This document shows, piece by piece, positions 18,162 through 28,885 of a stretch of 45,456 nt of DNA (the stretch's first letter is position 1; each line of letters begins with the position of its first letter). The position numbers and the translations under genes are program-made. This stretch comes from Opitutales bacterium (GTDB taxonomy: Bacteria; Verrucomicrobiota; Verrucomicrobiia; Opitutales; Seribacteraceae). The notes under the pieces are model-generated. The model worked only from the letters and a program-made list of their open reading frames with translations, was not told the DNA's origin and searched no databases. Where the stretch lies: positions 1 to 45,456 of the forward strand of contig JAOHKZ010000018.1 of the NCBI GenBank assembly GCA_028101545.1, written 5' to 3'.

Positions 18162-19448
18162 ATGAGTAGCGAAATCCTCGCAGTTCTTGAATACATGGAA
18201 AAAGAGAAGGGCATCAGTCGTGAAGACATGATCGCCACGATTGAAGGCGCCATTAAGACGGCAGCTGAAAGAGGAGTCAATTCTTCGGGAGATGTTCGAG
18301 TCGAAATTAGTGCTAAGACAGGTGCGATGAAGGCTTGGACACGACTAGAAGTTGTCGAGTCGGTATCAGATACCTCCTGCGAAATCCATGTGGACAAAGC
18401 ACGACTATATTCTGAAAATCCGCAGGTTGGAGATTTTGTTGAGCGAGAATTGGATCCGTCCTATTTAGGTAGAATTGCCGCTAAGACTGCAGAGCAAGCT
18501 ATTAAGCAGAGGCTTCGCCAATTTGAAAAAGAACATATTTACGATGAATTTCGGGATCAAGTAGGGAATTTGGTAACTGGAATTGTTCGGCGTAAGGATC
18601 GAGGAGACTTGGTTGTTGAAGTGGGCAAAGCAGAGGCTTTACTTCCATGGCGTGAAAGAGTGCCGGGAGAGGACTGGGTTCCGGGAGAGAGAATTCGTTG
18701 TCTTCTTAACAAACTTGAACAACACGGTCGAGGACCTGAGTTAATTCTAAGTCGCTCAAGTTTGAATTTTGTACGCAAACTTTTTGAAATGGAAGTTGCA
18801 GAAATTGCAGACGGAACGGTTACCTTAGCTGCTATGGCTAGAGAACCTGGATACCGAACAAAAGTGTGTGTCAAGAGTACTGATCCCAAAGTAGACCCTG
18901 TGGGTGCTTGTGTGGGAGCCCGTGGGGCTCGCGTTAAAAGCATTGTTCGGGAGATGAACGGGGAAAAAGTTGATATCGTTCGATGGTTCGAAGATCCAAT
19001 TGAGCAATTGGCAGAGGCTTTAAAGCCAGCGTCCCCCCAAAATGTTACCTTGGATCGTGAAAAAAGAAGAATGTATTTCGAAGTTGTTGAAGACGATCTC
19101 TCGGTGGCTATTGGTAGAAAAGGCATTAATGCTCGTCTTACATCCAGGCTTCTAGGTTGGAAGTTAGACATTGGAAAAGTCGTTGTTAAGCAAGTTGGTT
19201 TTGACGAGCGAAAAAGCAAAGCTGCTGAAGCCCTCACTTCTGTTGGAATTGAATTTGAAGTCGCTGATAGGCTTGTTGCTTTTGGGCTTGTGAGTCCTGA
19301 AGCATTTGAAGGGGTTACTGCGATTGATCTGGTTGGACTTGGGTTTGAGCAGGATGTTGCCGATTCTATTTTGGCCAAGGTTTCTCCAGAAAGTGGTTCT
19401 AGCGAACCACCACCCGAAGAACCCGCTACTGAAGAAAAGGAAGCCTAA
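18162..19448 (+). CDS. nusA: Transcription termination/antitermination factor NusA
   Basis: A 428-residue RNA polymerase-binding factor. The N-terminal domain ([19 protein letters not shown]) is followed by an S1 domain ([25 protein letters not shown] in two parts), and then KH domains with [14 protein letters not shown] and [13 protein letters not shown]. One C-terminal helix-hairpin repeat follows, then an acidic Pro/Glu tail. Only a single partial acidic repeat is present, so it lacks the full E. coli-type C-terminus. rimP, its usual upstream neighbour, is absent; a promoter and terminator hairpin precede it instead. infB follows after 15 nt. No Shine-Dalgarno sequence is seen. Confidence 0.96.
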   Translation: MSSEILAVLEYMEKEKGISREDMIATIEGAIKTAAERGVNSSGDVRVEISAKTGAMKAWTRLEVVESVSDTSCEIHVDKARLYSENPQVGDFVERELDPSYLGRIAAKTAEQAIKQRLRQFEKEHIYDEFRDQVGNLVTGIVRRKDRGDLVVEVGKAEALLPWRERVPGEDWVPGERIRCLLNKLEQHGRGPELILSRSSLNFVRKLFEMEVAEIADGTVTLAAMAREPGYRTKVCVKSTDPKVDPVGACVGARGARVKSIVREMNGEKVDIVRWFEDPIEQLAEALKPASPQNVTLDREKRRMYFEVVEDDLSVAIGRKGINARLTSRLLGWKLDIGKVVVKQVGFDERKSKAAEALTSVGIEFEVADRLVAFGLVSPEAFEGVTAIDLVGLGFEQDVADSILAKVSPESGSSEPPPEEPATEEKEA

Positions 19449-19463
19449 TTTTTTAATTAATTT

Positions 19464-21782
19464 ATGAGTGTACGTGTCCACGCAATAGCAAAGAAAGTCA
19501 ATAAATCAAGTAAGGAGCTTATTGAAATTCTTACCGAACGAGGATATGAAATTAAAAGTGCGTCAGCTTCGATTGACAACATAACCGCTCAGTCAATTAT
19601 TGACGAATTTTCAGTAGCAGAATCTGAGGACCAGTCAAAGGAGGAATCGTCTTCTTCTAGTGAAAATGTTCAACCTGAAACTAAGAAAGAAGCTTCCAAA
19701 AAAGCTCCCATTGTTAAAAGCAAAGCTGATCTTGATCAGGAGAAACGAGACAAGGAAGAAGCAGGACTTGTTGAAAAAGCTAAGTTTGAAAAAGCTAAGC
19801 CTGTAACCGTTGCACCTGCACCTCCTACTGCTTCCAAAGCTCCTTCCGTTCCGCCTTCACCCTCGACGCGTGCATCTGCACCACCACCTCCTTCTACAGC
19901 TGGAAAATCTGCGATTCCATCTCCTCCTGTTAGTTCTGGATCCGAAGTCAAATCTTCGCAGGATCAATCTTCAGAAGACGCTGATGTGGTTGTGGAAGGA
20001 AATTTAATTTTAATTAAGCCTCCTATCGTAGTACGGGACTTTGCTACTTTTATTGGACTGAAACCTTTTCAGCTCATATCTGAACTTATGGAAATGGGTA
20101 TTTTTGCTTCCATGAATCAGACTATTGAGGAAGATGTTGCCAGAAAGATTGCTAAAATAAAAGGTTTTGAGCTCGAAATCAAGCATCGTGGAGAAAAGGC
20201 TGAAGCCGTAGAGCCTAAGAAGAAAGTTGTAGTCGATGAAAACGATGTAAAGTTTCTTAAACCTCGACCTCCAGTTGTTTGTATACTTGGTCATGTTGAT
20301 CATGGAAAAACGACATTGTTGGATACTATTCGAAAAGCTAATGTGGTTGCAGGTGAGGCTGGGGGAATAACTCAGCATGTTGGTGCTTATCAGATTGAGC
20401 ATAACAATCAGAAAATTACTTTCCTCGACACACCGGGTCACGCAGCTTTTTCCAAAATTCGAGAAAGAGGTGCAAATTTAACTGATGTTTCCGTTTTAGT
20501 TGTCGCTGCAGATGATGGTTTTATGCCACAAACTGATGAAGCCCTAAAGTTTGCACAACGGGCTCAGGGTACTTTGCTGGTCGCGATTAATAAAATAGAC
20601 TCCAAAGGAGCGGATCAAGACAAGGTTAAGACTCAGATGCAAGAACGTTCCATTGCTTCCGAGGATTGGGGAGGGGAAGTGGTTACAGTGCCTACATCCG
20701 CTTTAAAGGGTGATGGGGTTGAAGAACTGCTTGATATGATTTTATTGCAAGCTGAATTAATGGAATTAAAAGCAAATCCTGATGCAGTAACTGAAGGGGT
20801 TATTGTAGAGGCTCGCCAAGAAGTTGGACGAGGACCTACTGCAACTGTAATTATTCAAAAAGGTACTCTCAAGATAGGAGACGCTATACATTGTGGGTCG
20901 GTTTACTGTAAAGTAAAAGCCATGATTGATGATCAAGGTCAACAGGTCAAGTTGGCCCCACCTTCGACTCCAGTTAATATTCTTGGATGGTCAGGTGTAC
21001 CTGAATCAGGTGCCGTTTTTAGTCGTTCCAAAAATGAGCGCGAAGCCCGTCGGGAGGCAGAAGATTTTGAACAGTTAAACAAAGAAGTAGTAACTGAACC
21101 GGTCGAGGGTGAAGAAGAGGAACCTTCGGGGGTAGACGCCTTGTTTGCTGCCATTTCCAGGAGCAAATCCACAACTTATCGTGTTATTTTACGGGCAGAT
21201 GTTAGAGGTTCTCTCGAAGCGTTACGTGAATCCTTGGAATTGATTACCAGTGATAAGGTAATTTTAGAAGTCCTACAGTCAGATGTTGGTCAAATTACTA
21301 AAAATGATATTAAAATGGCCAAAACATCAGGAGCAGATGTGATTGGATTTAATGTAAAAATGGAAAATGGTGTAATGGGTGAAGCAAAACATCAAGATAT
21401 CAAGGTTTTTCAAAATAGTATCATTTATCAGATTATAGATCTAGTTAAGGATAATATGGCTGAATTGCTTGAACCTGAATTGGTTGAGAAAAAGACAGGT
21501 CGTGCAGAAATTCGACAAGTATTTAAGGTGAGCAAAGGAAGAACAGTTGCTGGTTCTATGGTAATGGAAGGATCAATTGTTAGAAATAAGGGTGCTCGAC
21601 TTGTTCGAAAAGGTAAGGTTCTAGTAGAAGGAAAAATTGAGACTCTTAAGAGATTTAAGGATGATGCGACTGAGGTTAAAGCAGGTTTTGAGTGTGGTAT
21701 TCGCCTAGATTCTTTTGATGAATACGAGGAGGGCGATGTTATTGAGACTTTTGAAGTCGATAAAATTCGCCCATCTTTGTAA
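19464..21782 (+). CDS. infB: Translation initiation factor IF-2
   Basis: A 772-residue GTPase that delivers initiator tRNA to the small ribosomal subunit. The IF2_N motif (VHAIAKKVNKSSKELIEIL) is followed by a long linker rich in Pro, Ser, Ala and Lys. The G domain has G1 GHVDHGKT (276-283), G3 DTPGHAAF, G4 NKID (376-379) and G5 SALKGDG. Domains II-IV follow, with VRGSLEALRESL and the C-terminal fMet-tRNA-binding beta barrel. It is the second gene of nusA-infB-rbfA. Confidence 0.97.
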   Translation: MSVRVHAIAKKVNKSSKELIEILTERGYEIKSASASIDNITAQSIIDEFSVAESEDQSKEESSSSSENVQPETKKEASKKAPIVKSKADLDQEKRDKEEAGLVEKAKFEKAKPVTVAPAPPTASKAPSVPPSPSTRASAPPPPSTAGKSAIPSPPVSSGSEVKSSQDQSSEDADVVVEGNLILIKPPIVVRDFATFIGLKPFQLISELMEMGIFASMNQTIEEDVARKIAKIKGFELEIKHRGEKAEAVEPKKKVVVDENDVKFLKPRPPVVCILGHVDHGKTTLLDTIRKANVVAGEAGGITQHVGAYQIEHNNQKITFLDTPGHAAFSKIRERGANLTDVSVLVVAADDGFMPQTDEALKFAQRAQGTLLVAINKIDSKGADQDKVKTQMQERSIASEDWGGEVVTVPTSALKGDGVEELLDMILLQAELMELKANPDAVTEGVIVEARQEVGRGPTATVIIQKGTLKIGDAIHCGSVYCKVKAMIDDQGQQVKLAPPSTPVNILGWSGVPESGAVFSRSKNEREARREAEDFEQLNKEVVTEPVEGEEEEPSGVDALFAAISRSKSTTYRVILRADVRGSLEALRESLELITSDKVILEVLQSDVGQITKNDIKMAKTSGADVIGFNVKMENGVMGEAKHQDIKVFQNSIIYQIIDLVKDNMAELLEPELVEKKTGRAEIRQVFKVSKGRTVAGSMVMEGSIVRNKGARLVRKGKVLVEGKIETLKRFKDDATEVKAGFECGIRLDSFDEYEEGDVIETFEVDKIRPSL

Positions 21783-21795
21783 ATTAGGATTTTAA

Positions 21796-22161
21796 ATGAG
21801 CCTGCGCATAGCACGGGTTAATGAATTAATTAAGCGAGAAATCGGTAATTTCTTAAGACGGAGGTACCGTTCAGAAACCGTATGTTGGACTATAACAGAT
21901 GTAGATGTTTCAGCAGATTTAAGAAATGGAACCGTTGGGTATTCTGTTATTGGTGACGAAATGAAAGCAAGGGAAGCCCTTCTTTTTTTTCGTAAGCATA
22001 CAGGCGAAATTCGGAAAGAAGTTAGCAAGCATGTCATTCTAAAATATTCTCCAAAATTAACTTTTGTGCAAGATTTTGGAATTGAACGTGGAAATCGAGT
22101 TATGGAAATTCTAGACGAATTGGAGTCACCTGATTTAGAGGCAGAATCCGAAAATGAGTGA
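21796..22161 (+). CDS. rbfA: Ribosome-binding factor A
   Basis: A 121-residue KH-like protein needed for 30S maturation (16S 5' end) and cold adaptation. It shows the family N-terminus RIARVNELIKREIGNFL, the TDVDVSADLRNGTVGYSVI strand, and a C-terminal helix with PKLTFVQDFGIERGNRV. It lies 13 nt after infB with a reasonable AGGA site. It ends the nusA-infB-rbfA unit; truB and rpsO, which often follow, are absent. Confidence 0.93.
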   Translation: MSLRIARVNELIKREIGNFLRRRYRSETVCWTITDVDVSADLRNGTVGYSVIGDEMKAREALLFFRKHTGEIRKEVSKHVILKYSPKLTFVQDFGIERGNRVMEILDELESPDLEAESENE

Positions 22162-22180
22162 CCCAATCGGCACACTGTAT

Positions 22181-22206
22181 GTGACAATAGAGTGGCAATG
22201 TGTCAC
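22181..22206. repeat. Inverted repeat upstream of dnaK
   Basis: GTGACA (22181-22186) and TGTCAC (22201-22206) are perfect 6-bp arms separated by 14 nt, in the 156-bp gap between rbfA and dnaK. The pattern could be a dimeric repressor operator. It is not CIRCE (TTAGCACTC-N9-GAGTGCTAA). Confidence 0.4.
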
Positions 22207-22317
22207 ACTGCAACCAGATTTTGCTTTACTATAAGAATCTGACTTATCTTAAGTTATTGGTTCGGAGCTACTTGTGTTTTTTTTGTATTTCGGCATGATA
22301 GTTGCAATCAGCTTGTC

Positions 22318-24267
22318 GTGAGTAAAATAATTGGAATTGATTTAGGTACAAGTAATTCTTGTATGGCAGTAATGGAAGCCGGTGAGGCAAAAGTCATCGA
22401 AAATGCTGAGGGTGTTCGGACAACACCCTCCATCGTTGCTTTTAGTAAAAACGGTGAAAGGTTAGTTGGTCAGGCTGCTAAAAGGCAAGCTGTTACTAAT
22501 CCTGAGAATACAATCTTCTCTGCTAAGAGGTTAATTGGTCGTAAATTTTCAGAAATCAAAGATGAAATTGGCACGCTCCCCTATAAAGTAGTTGAAGGCA
22601 AAAATGGTGCTGCAGTTATTGAGTGCCAGATTGAAGGAAAGTCCGAAACTTTCATGCCCGAACAAATTGCTTCGATGATACTTGGTAAGCTTAAAGCTGA
22701 CGCCGAAGCTTACTTGGGCGAACCAGTTACGCAGGCTGTTATTACCGTGCCCGCATATTTTAATGACGATCAAAGACGTGCGACAAAAGACGCTGGGTCT
22801 ATTGCTGGGTTAGAAGTGATGCGAATCATTAATGAACCAACCGCTGCTTCATTGGCTTATGGCTTAGATAAAAAGGGCGAGGAGACTATTGCCGTTTATG
22901 ATTTGGGTGGAGGTACTTTTGATATTTCAGTTTTGGAAATTGCGGAAGGAGTTTTTGAGGTTAAAGCTACAAATGGTGACACGCAACTCGGGGGTGACAA
23001 TTGGGATCAAAAAATTATTGATTGGTTGATTGCTGAATTTAAATCCGAGCAGGGTATTGATTTGTCGGGAGACGCCATGGCTATGCAACGCCTAAAAGAG
23101 GAGGCAGAAAAGGCAAAGATGTCTCTTTCATCCTCCCAGTCAACTGACATAAATCTGCCTTTTATTACGGCAGACTCTTCTGGTCCAAAACATTTGAATG
23201 TAACCCTCACACGATCAAAACTAGAGCAAATTTGCGATGATCTATATGCTCGTACAAAGGGACCTTTCGAAGCTTGTTTAAAAGACTCTGGGCTAAGTTT
23301 GGGTGATGTTAATAATTTGGTTCTAGTTGGTGGAATGACTCGTAGTCCTAAAATTGTTGAGCTAGCGAAGGAACTGGGAGGCAAGGATCCAAACCAAGGA
23401 GTTAATCCCGACGAAGTTGTTGCAATTGGTGCCGCAGTTCAAGGTGCCGTTTTGCAGGGTGATGTGAATGATGTTCTCTTGCTCGATGTAACCCCTCTAA
23501 CTCTTGGAATTGAAACTGCCGGTGGAGTCTGTACCCCAATGATTGACCGAAATACGACGATTCCTACTAAAAAAGCCCAAACTTTTTCAACAGCAGCAGA
23601 TAATCAGCCTGCGGTAGATATTGTTGTGTTGCAGGGAGAGCGATCCATGTCCCAAGACAACAAAACTCTGGGCACTTTTAAACTTGATGGAATTGCCCCA
23701 GCAGCACGTGGAACTCCGCAAATTGAAGTCACTTTTGATATAGATGCGAATGGTATTTTAAATGTAACTGCTAAAGATCAAGGAACCGGGAAGGATCAAA
23801 AAATCACAATTTCTGGTTCTTCCAGTATGGATGAGTCCGAAGTGGATCGACTCCGCAAGGAAGCTGAAAAATTTGCGGATCAGGATAAGAATAAAAAAGA
23901 TCAAGTGCAGGTACGCAATGAATTAGATTCCATGGTTTACCAATGTGAAAAGCAATTGGAAGAATTAGGAGATAAAGCACCCGAAGATTTGAAAACCAAA
24001 ATTACTACTTTGTTAACAGACACGAAAAAAGTATTGGAGAATTCCGAATCAAGTTTGGACGATTTGAAAACTGCAAAAGATTCTCTTCAAAAAGGATTTG
24101 AAGAACTGGGACAGGAAGTCATGAAGAGTGGCGGCATGCCCGGTGCTGGACCAGCTGAAGGTCCATCAGTTGAACCCGATGAAGGAGGAGAAGACTCGAA
24201 GAAGAACGATGATGACATTGTTGATGCTGATTTCGAAGTCGTGGACGACGAAAAAGAAAAAAGTTAA
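22318..24267 (+). CDS. dnaK: Hsp70 chaperone DnaK
   Basis: A 649-residue ATP-dependent chaperone starting at GTG. The nucleotide-binding domain has [46 protein letters not shown], the phosphate loop [14 protein letters not shown] and [11 protein letters not shown]. The substrate domain has [14 protein letters not shown] and [15 protein letters not shown]. The C-terminal lid ends in the conserved acidic [15 protein letters not shown] tail. GrpE, DnaJ and HrcA are not adjacent. It precedes groESL by 87 bp. Confidence 0.98.
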   Translation: MSKIIGIDLGTSNSCMAVMEAGEAKVIENAEGVRTTPSIVAFSKNGERLVGQAAKRQAVTNPENTIFSAKRLIGRKFSEIKDEIGTLPYKVVEGKNGAAVIECQIEGKSETFMPEQIASMILGKLKADAEAYLGEPVTQAVITVPAYFNDDQRRATKDAGSIAGLEVMRIINEPTAASLAYGLDKKGEETIAVYDLGGGTFDISVLEIAEGVFEVKATNGDTQLGGDNWDQKIIDWLIAEFKSEQGIDLSGDAMAMQRLKEEAEKAKMSLSSSQSTDINLPFITADSSGPKHLNVTLTRSKLEQICDDLYARTKGPFEACLKDSGLSLGDVNNLVLVGGMTRSPKIVELAKELGGKDPNQGVNPDEVVAIGAAVQGAVLQGDVNDVLLLDVTPLTLGIETAGGVCTPMIDRNTTIPTKKAQTFSTAADNQPAVDIVVLQGERSMSQDNKTLGTFKLDGIAPAARGTPQIEVTFDIDANGILNVTAKDQGTGKDQKITISGSSSMDESEVDRLRKEAEKFADQDKNKKDQVQVRNELDSMVYQCEKQLEELGDKAPEDLKTKITTLLTDTKKVLENSESSLDDLKTAKDSLQKGFEELGQEVMKSGGMPGAGPAEGPSVEPDEGGEDSKKNDDDIVDADFEVVDDEKEKS

Positions 24268-24286
24268 TTTCTATTGGATACAAACA

Positions 24287-24333
24287 TTGAGTATTTGAAA
24301 TTTTGTATTCAAACCCTAAAAATCTAGTATAAC
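24287..24333 (+). promoter_or_regulatory. Putative groESL control region (inverted repeat, heat-shock-like and vegetative promoter elements)
   Basis: The dnaK-groES gap holds imperfect arms TTGAGTA (24287-24293) and TATTCAA (24306-24312). It also holds a TTGAAA (24295-24300) with CCCTAAA 13 bp later, loosely like a sigma-32 promoter. A separate TATAAC (24328-24333) could be a vegetative -10. These are pattern matches only; the true promoter is undecided. Confidence 0.3.
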
Positions 24334-24354
24334 CTAACCAAAAACAAAAGGAAT

Positions 24355-24651
24355 ATGAGCAAACCAAAAATAACTCCGTTGGGAGATCGCGTCTTGGTCA
24401 AGCATGTCGAAGAAGACGAGCAAATCAAAGGCGGCATTATCATCCCAGATTCTGCAAAAGAAAAATCACAAGAAGCTGAAGTAGTGGCTCTTGGTACAGG
24501 CAAGAAAGACGACGATGGAAAAAACATCGGATTTCAAGTCAAAAAAGGAGACAAAGTGCTAATCAGTAAATACGGTGGAACTGAGGTCAAGCTTGACGAT
24601 GTTGAGTACCAACTAGTTCGTGAAGACGATATCCTCGGTATCATTGGATAA
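24355..24651 (+). CDS. groES: Co-chaperonin GroES
   Basis: A 98-residue GroEL lid subunit. It has the N-terminal [17 protein letters not shown], the mobile loop [16 protein letters not shown] with the IIIP anchor, and the terminal DILGIIG. A clear Shine-Dalgarno sequence (AAAAGGAAT before ATG) is one of the few in this window. It is 44 nt upstream of groEL. Confidence 0.98.
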   Translation: MSKPKITPLGDRVLVKHVEEDEQIKGGIIIPDSAKEKSQEAEVVALGTGKKDDDGKNIGFQVKKGDKVLISKYGGTEVKLDDVEYQLVREDDILGIIG

Positions 24652-24665
24652 GGCTTCTTAGCTAA

Positions 24666-26324
<1,659 letters not shown>

Positions 26325-26350
26325 GAATTTTTTCTTATTTCTGTTTTTAA

Positions 26351-26381
26351 AGAGGCGCCCTTTATTGGGCGCCTCTTTTTA
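26351..26381 (+). terminator. Intrinsic terminator of groESL
   Basis: A perfect 10-bp stem AGAGGCGCCC (26351-26360) / GGGCGCCTCT (26367-26376) with loop TTTATT and a T-run, 26 bp after the groEL stop. A-run on the 5' side could also support termination from the opposite strand. Confidence 0.95.
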
Positions 26382-26443
26382 TTTTCGTTCTAGAAGAATC
26401 ATTTTTTGTTCGAAGTTATTTTTTTCATGGACAAAATTAATTC

Positions 26444-27664
26444 ATGAAAAAACTTTTGTTTTGTCTGCTTATTCCATTCTTTGTTTTATTAGTTAACGCC
26501 GAGAATTGGCCGCAATTTCGAGGGCCAACAGGGCAGGGGCACTCAAATCTCATCGATTTACCAATAACTTGGAGTCGAACTACTGGTGTAACTTGGCAAA
26601 TAAGTTTAGAGGGGGAAGCTTGGTCCTCTCCCATATGTGTAAATAATCAAATCTTTTTGACTAATGCCTTGTTAGAACAGGGGCTTTTGCGGTTAAAGGT
26701 TGTTTCAATAGATTTTGAGAGTGGTGAAATTTTATGGAGTAAGACTTTATTCGAATATGAAAATCAGCCTCGAATTCACAAAAAAAATAGTTATGCCAGC
26801 CCCACTCCTTTTTATGACGATGGTCGGATCTTTGTTCATTTTGGGAATTTAGGGACGGGGTGTATTGGAGTAGATGGAAAAGTAATTTGGAAAAAAAAAC
26901 TTGATTATTCGCCTGTCCATGGGAGTGGGGCTTCACCAGTTATTTATAATGAATTATTGTTAATTAGTGCGGATGGTGCAAAAGACCCATGTTTATACGC
27001 CTTAGCAAAAAAAACAGGCGAAATTAAATGGAAGGCCAAAAGAGAAAGTAAGGCAAAAAAGAAATTCTCTTTCTGTACTCCACTCGTAATTGAAGAGGGT
27101 GAAATAGTTCAAATCATTAGTCCCGCGAGTGATTATGTTTTTGCTTATGATTTAAATGGAAATCAATTATGGAAATTTAATTACCCCAATGGATATTCGG
27201 TTGTTCCAAGGCCAGCTTATTATTCAGGAATGATCTATGTGAGTAGTGGCTATGATAGCCCTACTTTTTATGCTATAAAAACTGGGGGACGTGGAGACAT
27301 CACCACAAGTCACCTTGTGTGGAAAACCCGAAAGGGTGCTCCACGGAATTCATCTGTAGTGGTTACCGATGGACTTGTGTTTATGGCAGCAGATAATGGA
27401 GTCGTCTCCTGCCTTGATGCGAACACGGGAAAGACCAATTGGATGGAAAGGGTAGCTAGTACTTGTTCACCGTCGATGCTTCATGCGGCTGGTAAGATAT
27501 TTCTTTCTGATGAAACTGGAAAAACTTTTATCTTCGAAGCTCAGTCAAAATACCATTTATTGGCCACAAATGATTTAGAAGAGAAGATGTTAGCCTCACC
27601 AATCCCATATCAAAAATCGATAATTATCAGAACAGAAAAGAATTTGTGGAGAATCGATCCCTAG
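26444..27664 (+). CDS. Secreted PQQ-like beta-propeller repeat protein
   Basis: A 406-residue protein with a signal peptide (LLFCLLIPFFVLLVNA) and then WPQFRGPTGQGHS, the usual opening of PVC-group PQQ-like propeller proteins. Repeated blade motifs run through it: SIDFESGEILWSK, LAKKTGEIKWKAK, AYDLNGNQLWKF, CLDANTGKTNWM. Such proteins have the quinoprotein/BamB-like fold but often no enzymatic function. No cofactor residues can be assigned. It follows the groEL terminator and converges on lipA (8-bp gap). Confidence 0.85.
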   Translation: MKKLLFCLLIPFFVLLVNAENWPQFRGPTGQGHSNLIDLPITWSRTTGVTWQISLEGEAWSSPICVNNQIFLTNALLEQGLLRLKVVSIDFESGEILWSKTLFEYENQPRIHKKNSYASPTPFYDDGRIFVHFGNLGTGCIGVDGKVIWKKKLDYSPVHGSGASPVIYNELLLISADGAKDPCLYALAKKTGEIKWKAKRESKAKKKFSFCTPLVIEEGEIVQIISPASDYVFAYDLNGNQLWKFNYPNGYSVVPRPAYYSGMIYVSSGYDSPTFYAIKTGGRGDITTSHLVWKTRKGAPRNSSVVVTDGLVFMAADNGVVSCLDANTGKTNWMERVASTCSPSMLHAAGKIFLSDETGKTFIFEAQSKYHLLATNDLEEKMLASPIPYQKSIIIRTEKNLWRIDP

Positions 27665-27672
27665 CATTAAAA

Positions 27673-28545
27673 TTAAGCAGAAATTCGTTTTTCAGAGGCA
27701 AAGCGTGCGGATTGTTCTTCGGCATGATACGATGAACGAACTAATGGGCCTGATTCCACGACTTGAATGCCTAATTCCAATGCTTCGGTCTTCCAATTGG
27801 CAAATTCTTCCGGAGTGGCCCATCTATCGATAGGAGCATATTCTGGGCTTGGCTGGAGGTATTGGCCCAATGTGAGTACATTGAGTTTTATATCAGCAAG
27901 ATCTTTTAAAGCTTTTCTGATTTCATCCTCTTTCTCACCTAAACCAAGCATAATTCCTGATTTGATGGGAAATCCGGCTTTTTGGGCATGAGATAGAACA
28001 TCAAGGCTTCTTTTATAGTTGGCTGTTTTTCGGATTGGACGTTGTAGTCTTTCGACGGTTTCTAAGTTATGGTTGAAAATATTGGGTTTTGCGTCCAGCA
28101 CGATGTCCAGGTTTTCAAACTCTCCTTTAAAATCAGGAACCAAAACCTCAATAGCTGTATTCGGGTTTTTATGGCGAACAGCTCGAATGGTTGCGGCCCA
28201 GACTTTAGCACCGCCATCTGGTAAATCATCTCGTGCTACAGAAGTGAGTACGCAATGTTTTAAGCCCATTTTGGCAACTGCATCGGCAACCCGAGGTGGT
28301 TCTGCAAGGTCGAGTTCTGTGGGTTTTCCAGTTTGAACTGCACAAAAAGTACATGCCCGGGTACAAACATTTCCTAAAATCATTAGGGTCGCAGTCCCCC
28401 TTGACCAACACTCCCCCATATTCGGGCATTGAGCACTTTGGCAAACCGTATGAAGTTGGTTTTCGTCAACAATATCACGAACATGTCCATATTCAGGCCC
28501 AGAGGGTAGTTTTGCTCGTAGCCAGGTAGGTTTTTTTTCTTTCAC
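27673..28545 (-). CDS. lipA: Lipoyl synthase
   Basis: A 290-residue radical SAM enzyme inserting two sulfurs into octanoyl groups on E2/GcvH proteins. Both iron-sulfur clusters are visible: auxiliary C35, C40, C46 (CQSAQCPNMGEC) and radical SAM C61, C65, C68 (CTRACTFC). The terminal RSSYHAEEQ contains the serine that ligates the auxiliary cluster. It starts at GTG. lipB is not adjacent. Last gene of the panD-topB run, 21 nt after the FmdB-like gene. Confidence 0.97.
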   Translation of the reverse strand: MKEKKPTWLRAKLPSGPEYGHVRDIVDENQLHTVCQSAQCPNMGECWSRGTATLMILGNVCTRACTFCAVQTGKPTELDLAEPPRVADAVAKMGLKHCVLTSVARDDLPDGGAKVWAATIRAVRHKNPNTAIEVLVPDFKGEFENLDIVLDAKPNIFNHNLETVERLQRPIRKTANYKRSLDVLSHAQKAGFPIKSGIMLGLGEKEDEIRKALKDLADIKLNVLTLGQYLQPSPEYAPIDRWATPEEFANWKTEALELGIQVVESGPLVRSSYHAEEQSARFASEKRISA

Positions 28546-28566
28546 GTTATCTTCAAAAATCCTTTA

Positions 28567-28878
28567 TTAACCGGTATGGTCGAATTGATTCGGTGATATT
28601 TTTGAGGGTCCTTGGTTTCCCACAGTTCGCAGGTAGTCACCGGAGGAATCTTTTTCGTATTGGGTAAAGCCTTTTTTCTTTAGGTTGTCTGGACTCAAGG
28701 AATTAATTTCATTTCGGCTTGTATGTTTTAATGAAAGAGATGGGCTCGAAAGTACACGCTTTACCGGTTCTCGGGTAATCGGGTGTTTAGTTAGCGGGGG
28801 GGCGTCTACTTTTTGCTCAACCTCAAACAATTCCACGCTTTGGTTACCTTTTATTACATGGTATTGATAGATTGGCAT
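28567..28878 (-). CDS. Cysteine-less FmdB-like protein
   Basis: A 103-residue protein opening MPIYQYHVIKG...ELFEVEQKVDAPPL. It matches the FmdB zinc-ribbon layout (MPxYxYxCxxCG...FE...PLTxCPxCG), but every expected cysteine is replaced: HVIKGNQ for the first knuckle and KHPITREP for the second. The residual pattern PVKRVLSSPSLSL also follows the family. Zinc binding as in FmdB is therefore unlikely. The C-terminal half (residues 60-103) is polar and probably disordered. It sits 7 nt after topB and 21 nt before lipA. Function unknown. Confidence 0.65.
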   Translation of the reverse strand: MPIYQYHVIKGNQSVELFEVEQKVDAPPLTKHPITREPVKRVLSSPSLSLKHTSRNEINSLSPDNLKKKGFTQYEKDSSGDYLRTVGNQGPSKISPNQFDHTG

Positions 28879-28885
28879 AATTTAT

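Noticed and set aside
18557-19378. Long antisense open frame (273 codons) within nusA
   Set aside because: It is the Ser/Thr/Arg-rich complement of a well-supported nusA reading frame; no start context or domain.
22162-24354. CIRCE element for HrcA control of the chaperone genes
   Set aside because: No TTAGCACTC-N9-GAGTGCTAA-like sequence was found before dnaK or groES.
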